From contig NZ_JAAAKW010000001.1 in NCBI RefSeq assembly GCF_009905615.1, forward strand, positions 372,001-436,000: a stretch of 64,000 bases of DNA, written 5' to 3'. A model generated the notes under the pieces. That model did not search any database, was not told where the DNA came from, and saw only the letters and a program-made list of their open reading frames with translations. Origin of the DNA: Pseudomonas sp. SLFW. GTDB taxonomy: Bacteria > Pseudomonadota > Gammaproteobacteria > Pseudomonadales > Pseudomonadaceae. The position numbers and the translations under genes were made by a program. Positions within the stretch are counted from its first letter, which is position 1. Each line of letters starts with the position of its first letter. Below, in pieces: positions 38,574 to 47,503 of the stretch.

Positions 38574-39493
38574 GCCCGACGCCCTCACACACCGCGATCG
38601 ACATGGGCGAAGGCGATGCCGGGTTCATTCTCGGCAACGGCGCCGTGGGGGTATTGCTCATCCATGGCCTGACCGGCACCCCGACGGAGTTGCGTCGAGT
38701 GGCCCAGGGCCTGGCGGACAGGGGCTGCACAGTGTACGTGCCGACCCTGGCCGGGCACTGCGGCGACAACGAGGACCTGCAACGCACGGTCTGGACCGAC
38801 TGGTATGAAAGCGCCCGACGCACCTTCGTCGGCGTGCGCCAGCGCCACGCTCAGGTGTTTGTCGGCGGGCTGTCGATGGGTGCCGTGATGTCGATGCACA
38901 TGGCCGCGCAGCACCCCGGTGAAATCGCCGGGCTGCTGCTGTATTCCACGACCTTGCGCTACGACGGCTGGAACATGCCGTTCGTGGCCAAGTTCACCCA
39001 TTTCTACATGATGCTGCCGTTCGGCGTGCACCTGTGCCGCTTCAACGAAAAGCCGCCTTACGGCATCAAGAATCCGCGACTGCGCGCCATCGTCGAAAAA
39101 CAGATGAAGGAAGGCGAAAGCAGCAACGCGGGGCTGTTGACCATGTCCGGCATCAGCGTGCGCGAGCTGCATCGGCTGATTGCCGTGGTCAAGCGCCACA
39201 TGCCCAAGGTGACCACGCCGGCACTGGTGCTGCATTCGCTGGAAGACGACATCACCAGCCGCTGGAACGCCGATTACGTGGAGCGGCGACTGGGCGGGCC
39301 GGTGGTCAAGGTGCTGCTCGACAACTGCTACCACATGATCACCGTGGACCTCGAATACCGGCAGGTCATCGACCTGAGCGCGTCGTTCATCGAAACCCGG
39401 CTGCAAGGTGCTCCCCGCAAGGAAATCCCGGCACAGGAAGCCCTCGCGAATGACGAAATGATCACCCCCGACGACCATCCACAACTGGCCTGA
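38570..39493 (+). CDS. Alpha/beta hydrolase (carboxylesterase/lipase-like, S33-type)
   Basis: 307-residue cytosolic hydrolase. Oxyanion region LLIHGLTGTPTELRRVAQGL (about 28-47), nucleophile elbow GLSMGAVMSMH with Ser near 102, an acid residue in LHSLEDDITS (about 220-229) and catalytic His in NCYHMITVD (about 254-262). It resembles monoglyceride-lipase-like thioesterases/esterases of the Est30 type. It could release or transfer the acyl part of the pathway product. Start codon overlaps the aminotransferase stop; the GNAT gene begins three bases after its stop. Confidence 0.87.
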   Translation: MSPTPSHTAIDMGEGDAGFILGNGAVGVLLIHGLTGTPTELRRVAQGLADRGCTVYVPTLAGHCGDNEDLQRTVWTDWYESARRTFVGVRQRHAQVFVGGLSMGAVMSMHMAAQHPGEIAGLLLYSTTLRYDGWNMPFVAKFTHFYMMLPFGVHLCRFNEKPPYGIKNPRLRAIVEKQMKEGESSNAGLLTMSGISVRELHRLIAVVKRHMPKVTTPALVLHSLEDDITSRWNADYVERRLGGPVVKVLLDNCYHMITVDLEYRQVIDLSASFIETRLQGAPRKEIPAQEALANDEMITPDDHPQLA

Positions 39494-39496
39494 ACC

Positions 39497-40621
39497 ATGA
39501 TCAGCACCCACGCCTTTTCCAGCATCCGGTCCATTGATCGTGACGAATGGAATGACTGTTTTCCCGGTCAGCTGGAAGACTGGGATTTTTATCTGGCGGT
39601 CGAACAGGCGGGCGTCGAGCGCTTTCACTGGCGCTACCTGGCCGTGTTCGACGGGCCGCGCTTGCTGGGTGTCGCTCCGGCGTTTTACACCTGCTACAGC
39701 CTCGACACCACGATGCAAGGGGCCAGCAAACGTATGACCGAAAAGCTCAGGCGCCTGTGGCCGCGGGTGTTCGACTTGCAACTGTACGCAGTGGGTTCGC
39801 CCGTGGCCGAGCGCTGCAATGCCGGGGTCGCGAGCCACGTGCCCGCAGCGCAGCGGCAGGAGGTGTTCGACCGTTTGCTGCAAAGGGCGCGGCACGACGC
39901 CGACGGTCTGGGCATCGGCCTGCTCGCGGTGAAAGACGCGCCGCAACAGGATCATCTGTGGGCAAACACCTGCCGCAACGCCGGTCTGCAAGTGATGCCG
40001 AGCCTGCCCAGTGCGTTGTTGCCCGTCACCTACACGTCGCTGGACGCCTACCTCGGCTCGTTGGGAAAATCCACGCGCAAGGACCTGCGTCGCACCCTGC
40101 GCGGACCGGCGCCGCAGATCGAATGGCGGCGGCAGATCGACGATGTATTGCCAGACATCATGCAGCTCTACGAAGCGACCCTGTCGCGCAGTGATCTACA
40201 ATTCGAACGGCTCGGCCCGGCCTATTTCACCCGCATCCTCCAACAGCTCGGCGAGCGGGCGGTCTGCGTGTTGTACTGGGTCGATAACCGGCTGGTGGCG
40301 TTCAACCTGATGTTGCTGAACGAGCAACGCCTGATCGACAAGATTTTTGCCCACGACCTCGAACACACACGGGACCTGAACCTCTATGCACGCAGCTGGC
40401 TGGCGAATGTCGAATACTGCATCCACAATCGCATCCCGGTGTACGAAGCGGGCCAGGCCGGGTACGCGAGCAAGATCCGTTTCGGCTGCCGCTTCGAACC
40501 CAACCTGCTGTTTTTCCGCCACCGCAACCGGCTGCTGAACACCGTGCTCAAACTGATCAAGCGCGTGATCAGCCCCGACCGATCCGATCCCGCCCTCGCG
40601 GCGGCAATAAGCGACCATTGA
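39497..40621 (+). CDS. GNAT/FemAB-like acyltransferase, paralogue 2
   Basis: 374-residue homologue of the protein at 33438. Shared blocks in the same order: STRKDLRRTLRGPAPQIEWR, LGERAVCVLYWVDNRLVAFN, RLIDKIFAHDLEHTRDLNLY, ARSWLANVEYCIHNRIPVYE and AGQAGYASKIRFGC. The N-terminal part (EDWDFYLAVEQAGVERFHWR, YAVSGS-type GSPVAERCN) also aligns with paralogue 1. One copy is in each of the two operons, so the two may act on successive amino groups or with different acyl donors. Its stop shares one base with the kinase start. Confidence 0.83.
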   Translation: MISTHAFSSIRSIDRDEWNDCFPGQLEDWDFYLAVEQAGVERFHWRYLAVFDGPRLLGVAPAFYTCYSLDTTMQGASKRMTEKLRRLWPRVFDLQLYAVGSPVAERCNAGVASHVPAAQRQEVFDRLLQRARHDADGLGIGLLAVKDAPQQDHLWANTCRNAGLQVMPSLPSALLPVTYTSLDAYLGSLGKSTRKDLRRTLRGPAPQIEWRRQIDDVLPDIMQLYEATLSRSDLQFERLGPAYFTRILQQLGERAVCVLYWVDNRLVAFNLMLLNEQRLIDKIFAHDLEHTRDLNLYARSWLANVEYCIHNRIPVYEAGQAGYASKIRFGCRFEPNLLFFRHRNRLLNTVLKLIKRVISPDRSDPALAAAISDH

Positions 40622-42390
40622 TGACTGAACTCCCGCCACGCTCCGTCCGCTCACTGTTTTCCCTCTCGCGTTGGAGCGTGCAACGCAAACTGGTCTTGGC
40701 GTTCTGGCTGGTGAGCGTGATTCCGACGATGATCGCCGCCGAATTGGCGGCCTCCACGCTGTCGCAGATTTTCGATAGCAACGTGCGCATCTGGTTGCAG
40801 GAGTCGACCAAGATCGTCATCGACGAAACCACCGAAATCATGCACAACAACGCTCGGGTCGCGCAGTTGTTCCAGGCCTATGCGCGCTCGAACGTCGAGA
40901 CCGGCAACCAACGCGACAAGCTGATCGCCGACGTGGCGGACGCCATGGGCATCGACGTCGTGGCGCTGATCCGCAGCGACGATCACAAGGTCATGTTCTC
41001 CACGGCCGCCGACGACATCGTCAGCCAGATCAGCCTCGCACCCAAGGCCGTTTTGCAGACCATTCACGAAGGCGGCAGCGCCGTGGGCACCGTGGTATCC
41101 ACCTTCCATACCGTCGAGGGCGGCGTGGATTACGAGCTGGTGATCGCAACGTACCTGGACAGCAGTTTTCTCACCAGCGTGGCCGATGTGCACTCGCTGG
41201 ACCTGCGCCTGTATCTGCGCAACAAGGAAGGGTTCGGCGAGATTTTTTCCACCCAGCGTTTCGAAGATCACCCGCCTCAGGTGCCGCCAAAAATCGAGGA
41301 CATCCTGCGCAGGACCAAGGAAGCCAGCGAGCAATCCACACCCCGTTACAGCGGCCTGTATTCGCCCATCCTCAACGACAACGGTGAGCTCCAAGGGGTG
41401 ATTTTCAGCGGCCTGTTGCGGCACTCGTCGCTGGTGGGACTGGTCAATCAGACCAACCTGTTTCTGGCGATTTTCCTGGTAGGATCGGCGCTGTCCCTGG
41501 GGGTCGGCTCCCTGGTTTCGCAGCACCTCACCCGCCCGTTGCGCGGTCTGCGTGAAGGCGTGAGGGCGGTCACTGCCGGGGATTATCACCGTCAGGTCGA
41601 AGTCATCGGCGGCGATGAGCTGGCCGAGTTAAGCGTGACTTTCAACCACATGACTGAACGTCTGCGCGAACTCCAGCATCTGGAAGCGCAACTGCGCAGG
41701 CGCGACCGGCTGCACACCCTCGGTGAAGTGGCGATGGGGCTGGCCCACGAAATCCGTAATCCGCTGGGCATCATCAAGACCGCCACGCAACTGCTGCACC
41801 GCCGCGCCAGCCTTCCGGAAACCGACATGCGCCACTTGGAATACGTGATTTCCGAGGTCACGCGGATCAACGACCTGATCACCGAATTCCTCGACTTCGC
41901 CAAACCGAGCGCGCCGATCCGTTCCACCCTCGCCGCCCGCGGGCTGCTGGAAGACGTGCTGGGCTTTTGCGCGCCGGAGCTGACCAACCACAACGTCAGC
42001 GCGCTGATCGAAGAACAGGCACCCGGCGCCACGGTCTACGCGGACGCCCGGCAGTTGACCCAGGCCTGTCTCAACCTGATCCTCAACGCCATTGACGCCA
42101 TGCCCGACGGCGGACAGTTGACCCTGTCCATCGCCCGTGGTCAGGCTGACAGTGAGCGGCCTATGACGCGCATCAGCGTGTCCGACACCGGCGAGGGCAT
42201 CGATGCAGACATCATCGAGCGCATCTTCAACCCGTTCGTGACCACCAAGGCCTCAGGTACGGGGCTTGGGCTGGCGAAGGTGTTTTCAATCATGGAGAAC
42301 CACGATGGCCGTGTAGAGTGCCTGAGCGAACCGGGCGCGGGCGCCACGTTCAATCTGTACTTGCCGGCCGATGAAGGAGAACAGGCATGA
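40621..42390 (+). CDS. Sensor histidine kinase of the sigma-54 locus
   Basis: 589-residue membrane sensor. Helix 1 (LVLAFWLVSVIPTMIAAELA, about 21-40), an extracytoplasmic region of roughly 230 residues, helix 2 (LFLAIFLVGSALSLGVGSLV, about 281-300), a HAMP domain, the HisKA box with GLAHEIRNPLGIIKTATQLL, and an HATPase domain (NLILNAIDAM, DTGEGID, GTGLGLAKV). The sensing domain has no motif I can name. The kinase overlaps the response regulator by ATGA. Being in the same operon as the metabolic genes, it gives positive feedback or at least tight coupling. Confidence 0.9.
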   Translation: MTELPPRSVRSLFSLSRWSVQRKLVLAFWLVSVIPTMIAAELAASTLSQIFDSNVRIWLQESTKIVIDETTEIMHNNARVAQLFQAYARSNVETGNQRDKLIADVADAMGIDVVALIRSDDHKVMFSTAADDIVSQISLAPKAVLQTIHEGGSAVGTVVSTFHTVEGGVDYELVIATYLDSSFLTSVADVHSLDLRLYLRNKEGFGEIFSTQRFEDHPPQVPPKIEDILRRTKEASEQSTPRYSGLYSPILNDNGELQGVIFSGLLRHSSLVGLVNQTNLFLAIFLVGSALSLGVGSLVSQHLTRPLRGLREGVRAVTAGDYHRQVEVIGGDELAELSVTFNHMTERLRELQHLEAQLRRRDRLHTLGEVAMGLAHEIRNPLGIIKTATQLLHRRASLPETDMRHLEYVISEVTRINDLITEFLDFAKPSAPIRSTLAARGLLEDVLGFCAPELTNHNVSALIEEQAPGATVYADARQLTQACLNLILNAIDAMPDGGQLTLSIARGQADSERPMTRISVSDTGEGIDADIIERIFNPFVTTKASGTGLGLAKVFSIMENHDGRVECLSEPGAGATFNLYLPADEGEQA

Positions 42391-43784
42391 GCCATAACGT
42401 GCTGGTGGTCGATGACGAACCCAAGCTGTGCGACCTGCTAGCGTCGGCCCTTAGCCAGAACGGCATTCAGGTGTTCACCGCCGGCAACGGCCTGCACGCC
42501 CTGACGGTGCTGGAACGCGAAGAGATCGATCTGGTGATCAGCGACTGGCGCATGCCTGGCATGGACGGCCCGCAACTGCTGGCGGAAATCAAACAGCGTT
42601 TTCCGCAGCTGCCGGTGATCGTCATGACCGCCTACAGCACGGTCAAGAATGCCGTGCAATCGATGCGCAACGGCGCCTACGACTACATCAGCAAACCCTT
42701 CGACATCGACGAGCTGGACGTTACCGTTCACAAGGCCTTGCAGTTCCGGGACATCCTGCGGGACAACCAGCGGCTGCGCGCCGAGCTGGACGAGCACCAG
42801 CAGATCGAGAGTCTGGTGGGCGACAGTCCGGCGTTCCGACGGGTGCTGCAAGCGGTGGACTCGGTGCGTGAAAGCAGCGCAACGATCCTGCTGACCGGAG
42901 AAAGCGGCACCGGCAAGGAAATGGTCGCACGGGCCATCCACAAACACGGCAACCGCGCGGACAAACCCTTCGTCGCGGTGAACTGCGCGGCCATCCCCGA
43001 AGGACTGCTGGAAAGCGAGATGTTCGGCCACAAGAAAGGCGCGTTCACCGGCGCGGTGTCGGACCGGGTCGGACGCTTTCAACAGGCCGACAAGGGCACG
43101 TTGTTCCTCGACGAAGTGGGCGACATGCCGCTGGCGTTGCAGGCAAAAATCCTGCGCGCCTTGCAGGAACGGGTTATCGAACCGGTGGGTGATCCTCGCG
43201 AGCGCAAGGTCGATGTGCGCGTGATCGCAGCCACCAACAAAGACCTGCTCGACGCGGTGGCCCGCAAAGAATTCCGCGAGGACTTGTACTACCGCCTCAA
43301 CGTGTTTCCGATCCCTCTGCCTGCCCTGCGCGAACGGGCCGAGGACATCCCGTCACTGGCCCGGCATTTCGCCCACGTGCTGGGCGCCACGGCAGGTAAA
43401 CGCATCACCGGCTTCAGTCCCGAAGCGCTGCTGGCCATGGCCAACTACACGTGGCCGGGCAACATCCGCGAACTGCAAAACTGCGTCGAACGCGCGACCA
43501 TCGTGGCCTCGACGCCGACCATCGAAGAGTCGGATTTACCGGCTTATCTGTTTGGTGCACGGCAGTCGTCTTCGTCGACCGTGAGCATTCTCAGCGAAGG
43601 CCCCGGCATCCCCAAAGACCTCGACGCCGCGTTGGCGGAAGTCGAAAAAGCCTACATCCTCGCCGCCCTCCAAGAAACCAACGGCGTCCAGGCCGCCGCC
43701 GCGCAACTCATCGGCATCTCCGAACGCAGCTTCTGGTATCGACTGAAGAAACTGGAGATTCATGTGGACAAGATTGTGCGCTAA
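42387..43784 (+). CDS. Sigma-54-dependent response regulator of the locus
   Basis: 465-residue NtrC-family activator. Receiver Asp53 (LVISDWRMPGMDG); AAA+ domain with Walker A GESGTGKE near 169-176, a canonical GAFTGA loop (HKKGAFTGAVSDRVG), Walker B GTLFLDEVGDMP, and arginine-finger region REDLYYRLNVFPIPLPALRE. The Fis-like HTH is GVQAAAAQLIGISERSFWYR. It is the last gene of the operon that starts at 36488, and the likely activator of the -24/-12 promoters at 36400, 36150 and perhaps 32040. A REPIN follows. Confidence 0.93.
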   Translation: MSHNVLVVDDEPKLCDLLASALSQNGIQVFTAGNGLHALTVLEREEIDLVISDWRMPGMDGPQLLAEIKQRFPQLPVIVMTAYSTVKNAVQSMRNGAYDYISKPFDIDELDVTVHKALQFRDILRDNQRLRAELDEHQQIESLVGDSPAFRRVLQAVDSVRESSATILLTGESGTGKEMVARAIHKHGNRADKPFVAVNCAAIPEGLLESEMFGHKKGAFTGAVSDRVGRFQQADKGTLFLDEVGDMPLALQAKILRALQERVIEPVGDPRERKVDVRVIAATNKDLLDAVARKEFREDLYYRLNVFPIPLPALRERAEDIPSLARHFAHVLGATAGKRITGFSPEALLAMANYTWPGNIRELQNCVERATIVASTPTIEESDLPAYLFGARQSSSSTVSILSEGPGIPKDLDAALAEVEKAYILAALQETNGVQAAAAQLIGISERSFWYRLKKLEIHVDKIVR

Positions 43785-43823
43785 CAGCCTTGCTCGACCT
43801 GATTACCGGGCCGGACACAACAC

Positions 43824-43915
43824 CTGTGGGCGCGAATTCATTCTCGAAGCGGTTGTACATCCTATGAAGGTGTATCGGCTGTAACGGCCCCTCGCGAATG
43901 AATTCGCTCCCACAG
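43824..43915. repeat. REPIN-like inverted repeat, family 1 (copy 5)
   Basis: CTGTGGGCGCGAATTCATTC-TCGAA and TCGCGAATGAATTCGCTCCC-ACAG, with GGTTGTACATCC and GTGTATCGGCTGTA inside. It lies between two convergent genes. Confidence 0.88.
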
Positions 43916-43917
43916 AT

Positions 43918-44847
43918 TTAGCCCTCATCTGCCTTGATCAACGCGTCGACCTCTGCGGCCACAGGCGCGGTCGCCGGCCCCCACCGGGTCACGGCAATCG
44001 CCGCTGCCGCGTTGGCGCGCAATGTCGCTTGCTCAGCCGAAAGCCCCGACGCCAAACCTGCCAGCAAGACCCCGGCATGGGCGTCGCCCGCGCCGTTGGT
44101 GTCGATGGCCCTCACTGGAAAACCGCGCACATGCTGCGCATCACGGCCCTGTCGAAGCCAGCAACCTTGCGGGCCGTCACGCACGACAATCAACGCGTCC
44201 TCGTTCAGCCACTGCGCGAGTTTCTCAAGGGCATCGCCGATCCCCTCGCACCCGGTAAACCGCAGCGCCTCTTCGCAGTTGCTGGTCCACAGCGTAATCA
44301 TCGGCAAGACCGCTTGCACCTCGGCGCCCTCCGGCGAGCTCACCAGCGGGCCCGGATCGAACACCACGTTCGCTCCGTTCGGCAAACCGCCCAGCCACGT
44401 CAGCAGCGTCGAGACTTTGCCCTTGTGCAGCAGGCTGTAACCGCTGACGAACACGTAGTCGTCGGGCTGCACGACAACGCTGCTCAAATCCATAGCCGAC
44501 AACCCGCCCTCGGCGCCCACATAGGAAATGAACGAGCGCTCCGCCGACGGTTCGATCAGGGCGACCGAGAGGCCGGTGTCCTGATCGTCGGACACTGGCG
44601 TGGCGGCTTCTATACCTTCCACCGCCAGCGCCTGGCGCGCCAGATCGCCAAACCGCCCGGCGCCGTGTCGTCCAAGGTAGACCGTCTGCAAGCCATTGCG
44701 ACACGCAGCCGCCATGACGTTGAAACCGCCACCGACCTCGAATTGCGCGGAGCGGGCGAGGACGTCGCCCCCCGAGCGTGGCAAGGCGTCGAGCCCCATG
44801 ACCAGGTCAACCACGACCTGGCCGGTGTACAGCAATCTAGCGGGCAT
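43918..44847 (-). CDS. PfkB-family carbohydrate kinase (ribokinase-like)
   Basis: 309-residue sugar or nucleoside kinase. Substrate-binding N-terminus GGDVLARSAQFEVGGGFNVMAA, and catalytic GAGD motif in AIDTNGAGDAHAGVLLAG. The ATG at 44847 lies inside the end of the permease gene (overlap of 11 bases), so the two are coupled. An upstream start at 44901 is rejected. Together with the permease, the ADP-ribosylglycohydrolase-family protein and the GntR regulator it forms a likely N-riboside catabolic unit, with ribose or a nucleoside as possible substrate. Confidence 0.9.
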   Translation of the reverse strand: MPARLLYTGQVVVDLVMGLDALPRSGGDVLARSAQFEVGGGFNVMAAACRNGLQTVYLGRHGAGRFGDLARQALAVEGIEAATPVSDDQDTGLSVALIEPSAERSFISYVGAEGGLSAMDLSSVVVQPDDYVFVSGYSLLHKGKVSTLLTWLGGLPNGANVVFDPGPLVSSPEGAEVQAVLPMITLWTSNCEEALRFTGCEGIGDALEKLAQWLNEDALIVVRDGPQGCWLRQGRDAQHVRGFPVRAIDTNGAGDAHAGVLLAGLASGLSAEQATLRANAAAAIAVTRWGPATAPVAAEVDALIKADEG

Positions 44848-46306
44848 GAGCAGCCTCTTCAGTGACGACGCGGCGGTCGCGGGAACCGCCGAGGATGGCA
44901 TACAGACCGCCTGCGACCACGAAGGTCACGATCCAGCCCAAGCCGTTATGGCCGAACCAGGAGTCGGACAGGAAGCCTTTGAACAAGACATTTTCCGGCG
45001 TGGTGGCGACGGTGGTGAAGCTGAACCCCAACACGATGGCCAACGCCCATGCGCCGACCGCACGCCATTCCACACCGCCGCTGTACCAGTAGGCGCTGCG
45101 CGGCGAGACGTCCATCAGGTCTTTCGCGGAATAGACATGGCGATGGAGCAGGTCAACCACGAAGATCCCGACCCACGCGGTGATCGGCACCGCCAGCATC
45201 GAGATGAAAGTAATGAACGGACCGTAGAAGCTGTCAGCGATCAGCATGAAGTAGATCGACCCACAGAAGATCGCCACGATGTCGACGATCACCGCGTGCA
45301 CGCGTTTGATCTTCAGGCCGAGGGTCAGCGTGGTGAGGCCCGCCGAGTACACCGACAGGTTGTTCGACAGCAACAGTCCACCGAACGCGGTGATCAGGTA
45401 CGGCACCGCCATCCAGGTCGGCAGCAGCTCGCGAATGGCGATGATCGGGTCGGTGGCCGAGGCCAGGTGATCGTTGCCCACCGACAGCAAGCCGCCGAGC
45501 GTGATCAGCAGCACCAGCGGAATGCCTGCGCCAAACGCGGCGGACGCCACCAGCCGGGTGGCCTTGACGCTGCGATGCTGATAGCGCGACATGTCGGCAC
45601 CCGCGTTGGCCCAGCCGATGCCGGTGCCTGCGGCCATGGTGCCGACGCCGATGATCATCGCGCTGACCGGTGCAGGCGTCGCAGCGAACACGGCGTTCCA
45701 GTCGATGTGCGCAATCAGGAACCCGCCCACCACGATGTTCAACGCGCCGAAGATGTACGTCGCCCACTTCTGGATGACCAGCAAGGTCGCGTGGCCCAGG
45801 CCGGAAACGGTGAGGGTCATCAGCACGAAAATCGCAATGAAGATCAGGGTCAGGACGGGCGAGTTTTTAGCCTCGACCGCCGTGCCAAACAGGATCGAAC
45901 ACAGCGACAGCAGCACAAACGCCGCCGTGGTGGTGTTGACCGTTTCCCAGCCAAGGCGGGACATCAGTGAAACGATGGTAGGGCCGATGTTGCCGCGCAT
46001 GCCGAAAATGGCGCGTGAGAGTGTCAGACTCGGCGCACGGCCTCGGCGACCGGCGATGGAAATCACCCCGACGACGGCAAAGGAGCCCGCAGCGCCGAGG
46101 ATCGCCACGATGATGGCCTGCCCAATGGAAAGCCCGCGAAAAGCCACCAGGGTCGCGCCGAGCGGCAAACCGAGAATGCTGATGTTGGCCGCGAACCAGA
46201 CCCAGAACAGTTGCAGCGGATGGCCGTTGCACTCGTTTTCCGGAACCGGCTCGATGCCGCGTGTTTCAAGCTGACCTGCGCATTGTGCGGCGTTGGATGA
46301 CGTCAT
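44837..46306 (-). CDS. NCS1-family purine/cytosine-type permease
   Basis: 489-residue inner-membrane symporter with about twelve hydrophobic segments. It has the N-terminal family feature HPLQLFWVWFAANISILGLP and GRRGRAPSLTLSRAIFGMRG (NCS1 signature region), followed by WETVNTTTAAF and GIGWANAGADMSRYQ. The ATG at 46306 has AGGAG 8 nt upstream. It imports a nucleobase or related compound. It is separated from the glycohydrolase gene by about 180 bp, the only gap in this group. Confidence 0.93.
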   Translation of the reverse strand: MTSSNAAQCAGQLETRGIEPVPENECNGHPLQLFWVWFAANISILGLPLGATLVAFRGLSIGQAIIVAILGAAGSFAVVGVISIAGRRGRAPSLTLSRAIFGMRGNIGPTIVSLMSRLGWETVNTTTAAFVLLSLCSILFGTAVEAKNSPVLTLIFIAIFVLMTLTVSGLGHATLLVIQKWATYIFGALNIVVGGFLIAHIDWNAVFAATPAPVSAMIIGVGTMAAGTGIGWANAGADMSRYQHRSVKATRLVASAAFGAGIPLVLLITLGGLLSVGNDHLASATDPIIAIRELLPTWMAVPYLITAFGGLLLSNNLSVYSAGLTTLTLGLKIKRVHAVIVDIVAIFCGSIYFMLIADSFYGPFITFISMLAVPITAWVGIFVVDLLHRHVYSAKDLMDVSPRSAYWYSGGVEWRAVGAWALAIVLGFSFTTVATTPENVLFKGFLSDSWFGHNGLGWIVTFVVAGGLYAILGGSRDRRVVTEEAAHAR

Positions 46307-46486
46307 GGGAAATGCTCCTGTTGCCATTTGTTCTGGTTGTGGGCAGTACGCAAAGCAAGTGACGTCCGTGTCAGGTGGAGGTTATCGCGCCTTTCGCGAG
46401 GCGCAGGAACCCCCGGTCGCCTTAATATTCAAGGCGACATGTGGATCTCTCTTATTCAATTCGGCACGCGGACGTGCCCGCGTCGG

Positions 46487-47503
46487 TCAAGCCGCGCGCA
46501 GGGACAACAAGTGTTCGACCAGCGTGGAAAGCTCAAGCCCGTTCACCACCTGGACCTGCTCGATCAGATCGGCGGGCCAGGCGTGCATGCCATGACACGC
46601 GCCCAACATGGCCCCGAGGATCGCCGCGATGGTGTCCGTGTCGCCGCCGAGACTGGCCGCCATGCACAACGCATCGAACGCCGACAATTGGCCGGACGCA
46701 ACCTGATGCGCCAGCGCGAACGCGGCGATGACTGATTCCTGAGACGCCACCGACGTGCCGATCACGTCATAAATCAGATCGGGCAGTTGTTCGTTGCTCA
46801 CTTGAGCGCAAAGCTGTTTGGCCCAGACGATGCGGGCCGAGATGCGTCCTCCCGCGATCCAGTGACCATGGCGCTCGGCCCGCTCGGCGATCCGCGCGCC
46901 GATGTCCAGCGCGTCACCGAGGCCGACGCCGTTGATCCCCGCTGAGATGACGGCTGCCACAGCGGCTGCGCTGGAAATGCCAAGGGTGGTGTTGTGCGTG
47001 ACCTGACAGGCTTGCACCACTGACTCGACGAACTGCTGCTCATCGGCCACGTCCGCCGCGATCCCGACCGGTGTGATGCGCATGGCCGCGCCGTTGGTGG
47101 TGCCGAAGCGTCCCGCCTCTTCCGGACTGTGGCCTGCCAGAATCATTTCGATGGCGCGTTTGGTCGAAGGGCCAAGGAGGTCTTGCGAGCCCTTCGCCTG
47201 CATCACCGCTTCCCAGTCGATCAGGCTCTGCGCCAGGTCTGAAGGACGGATCAGCCCTCCCCCGGCAATGAGCAATTCAGCCACCAACACGGCCTGTTCG
47301 GTGTCATCGGTGATCGACCCGGCGACCATGTTCGGCGCAATCGGTTGATCGGCGTCGGCCGCGGTCAGGGTGGTGATCCGGTCGAAGCGCTGCTTGATCT
47401 GCTCGCGACTCAGGGATTGCGTGGGCATGCCCAGCGCGTCTCCCAAAGCCAGGCCATAGAAGGCGGCCAGCGGGCGGTCGCGAGTGTCGATCAATGCCGT
47501 CAT
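46487..47503 (-). CDS. ADP-ribosylglycohydrolase (DraG/ARH)-family protein
   Basis: 338-residue cytosolic hydrolase. It has the family metal motifs: GSITDDTEQAVLVAELLI (about 62-79), TNGAAMRITPVGI, and the C-terminal SLGGDTDTIAAILGAMLGAC with D-x-D. Members split N-glycosidic bonds of ADP-ribosylated or other ribosylated compounds. The clustering with a PfkB kinase and an NCS1 permease suggests a free N-riboside, not protein, as substrate. It overlaps the upstream GntR gene by ATGA. Confidence 0.9.
   Translation of the reverse strand: MTALIDTRDRPLAAFYGLALGDALGMPTQSLSREQIKQRFDRITTLTAADADQPIAPNMVAGSITDDTEQAVLVAELLIAGGGLIRPSDLAQSLIDWEAVMQAKGSQDLLGPSTKRAIEMILAGHSPEEAGRFGTTNGAAMRITPVGIAADVADEQQFVESVVQACQVTHNTTLGISSAAAVAAVISAGINGVGLGDALDIGARIAERAERHGHWIAGGRISARIVWAKQLCAQVSNEQLPDLIYDVIGTSVASQESVIAAFALAHQVASGQLSAFDALCMAASLGGDTDTIAAILGAMLGACHGMHAWPADLIEQVQVVNGLELSTLVEHLLSLRAA

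Noticed and set aside
37152..39991. Two long minus-strand open frames (478 and 468 codons)
   Set aside because: Shadows of the aminotransferase, hydrolase and GNAT genes; their composition mirrors codon bias of the opposite strand.
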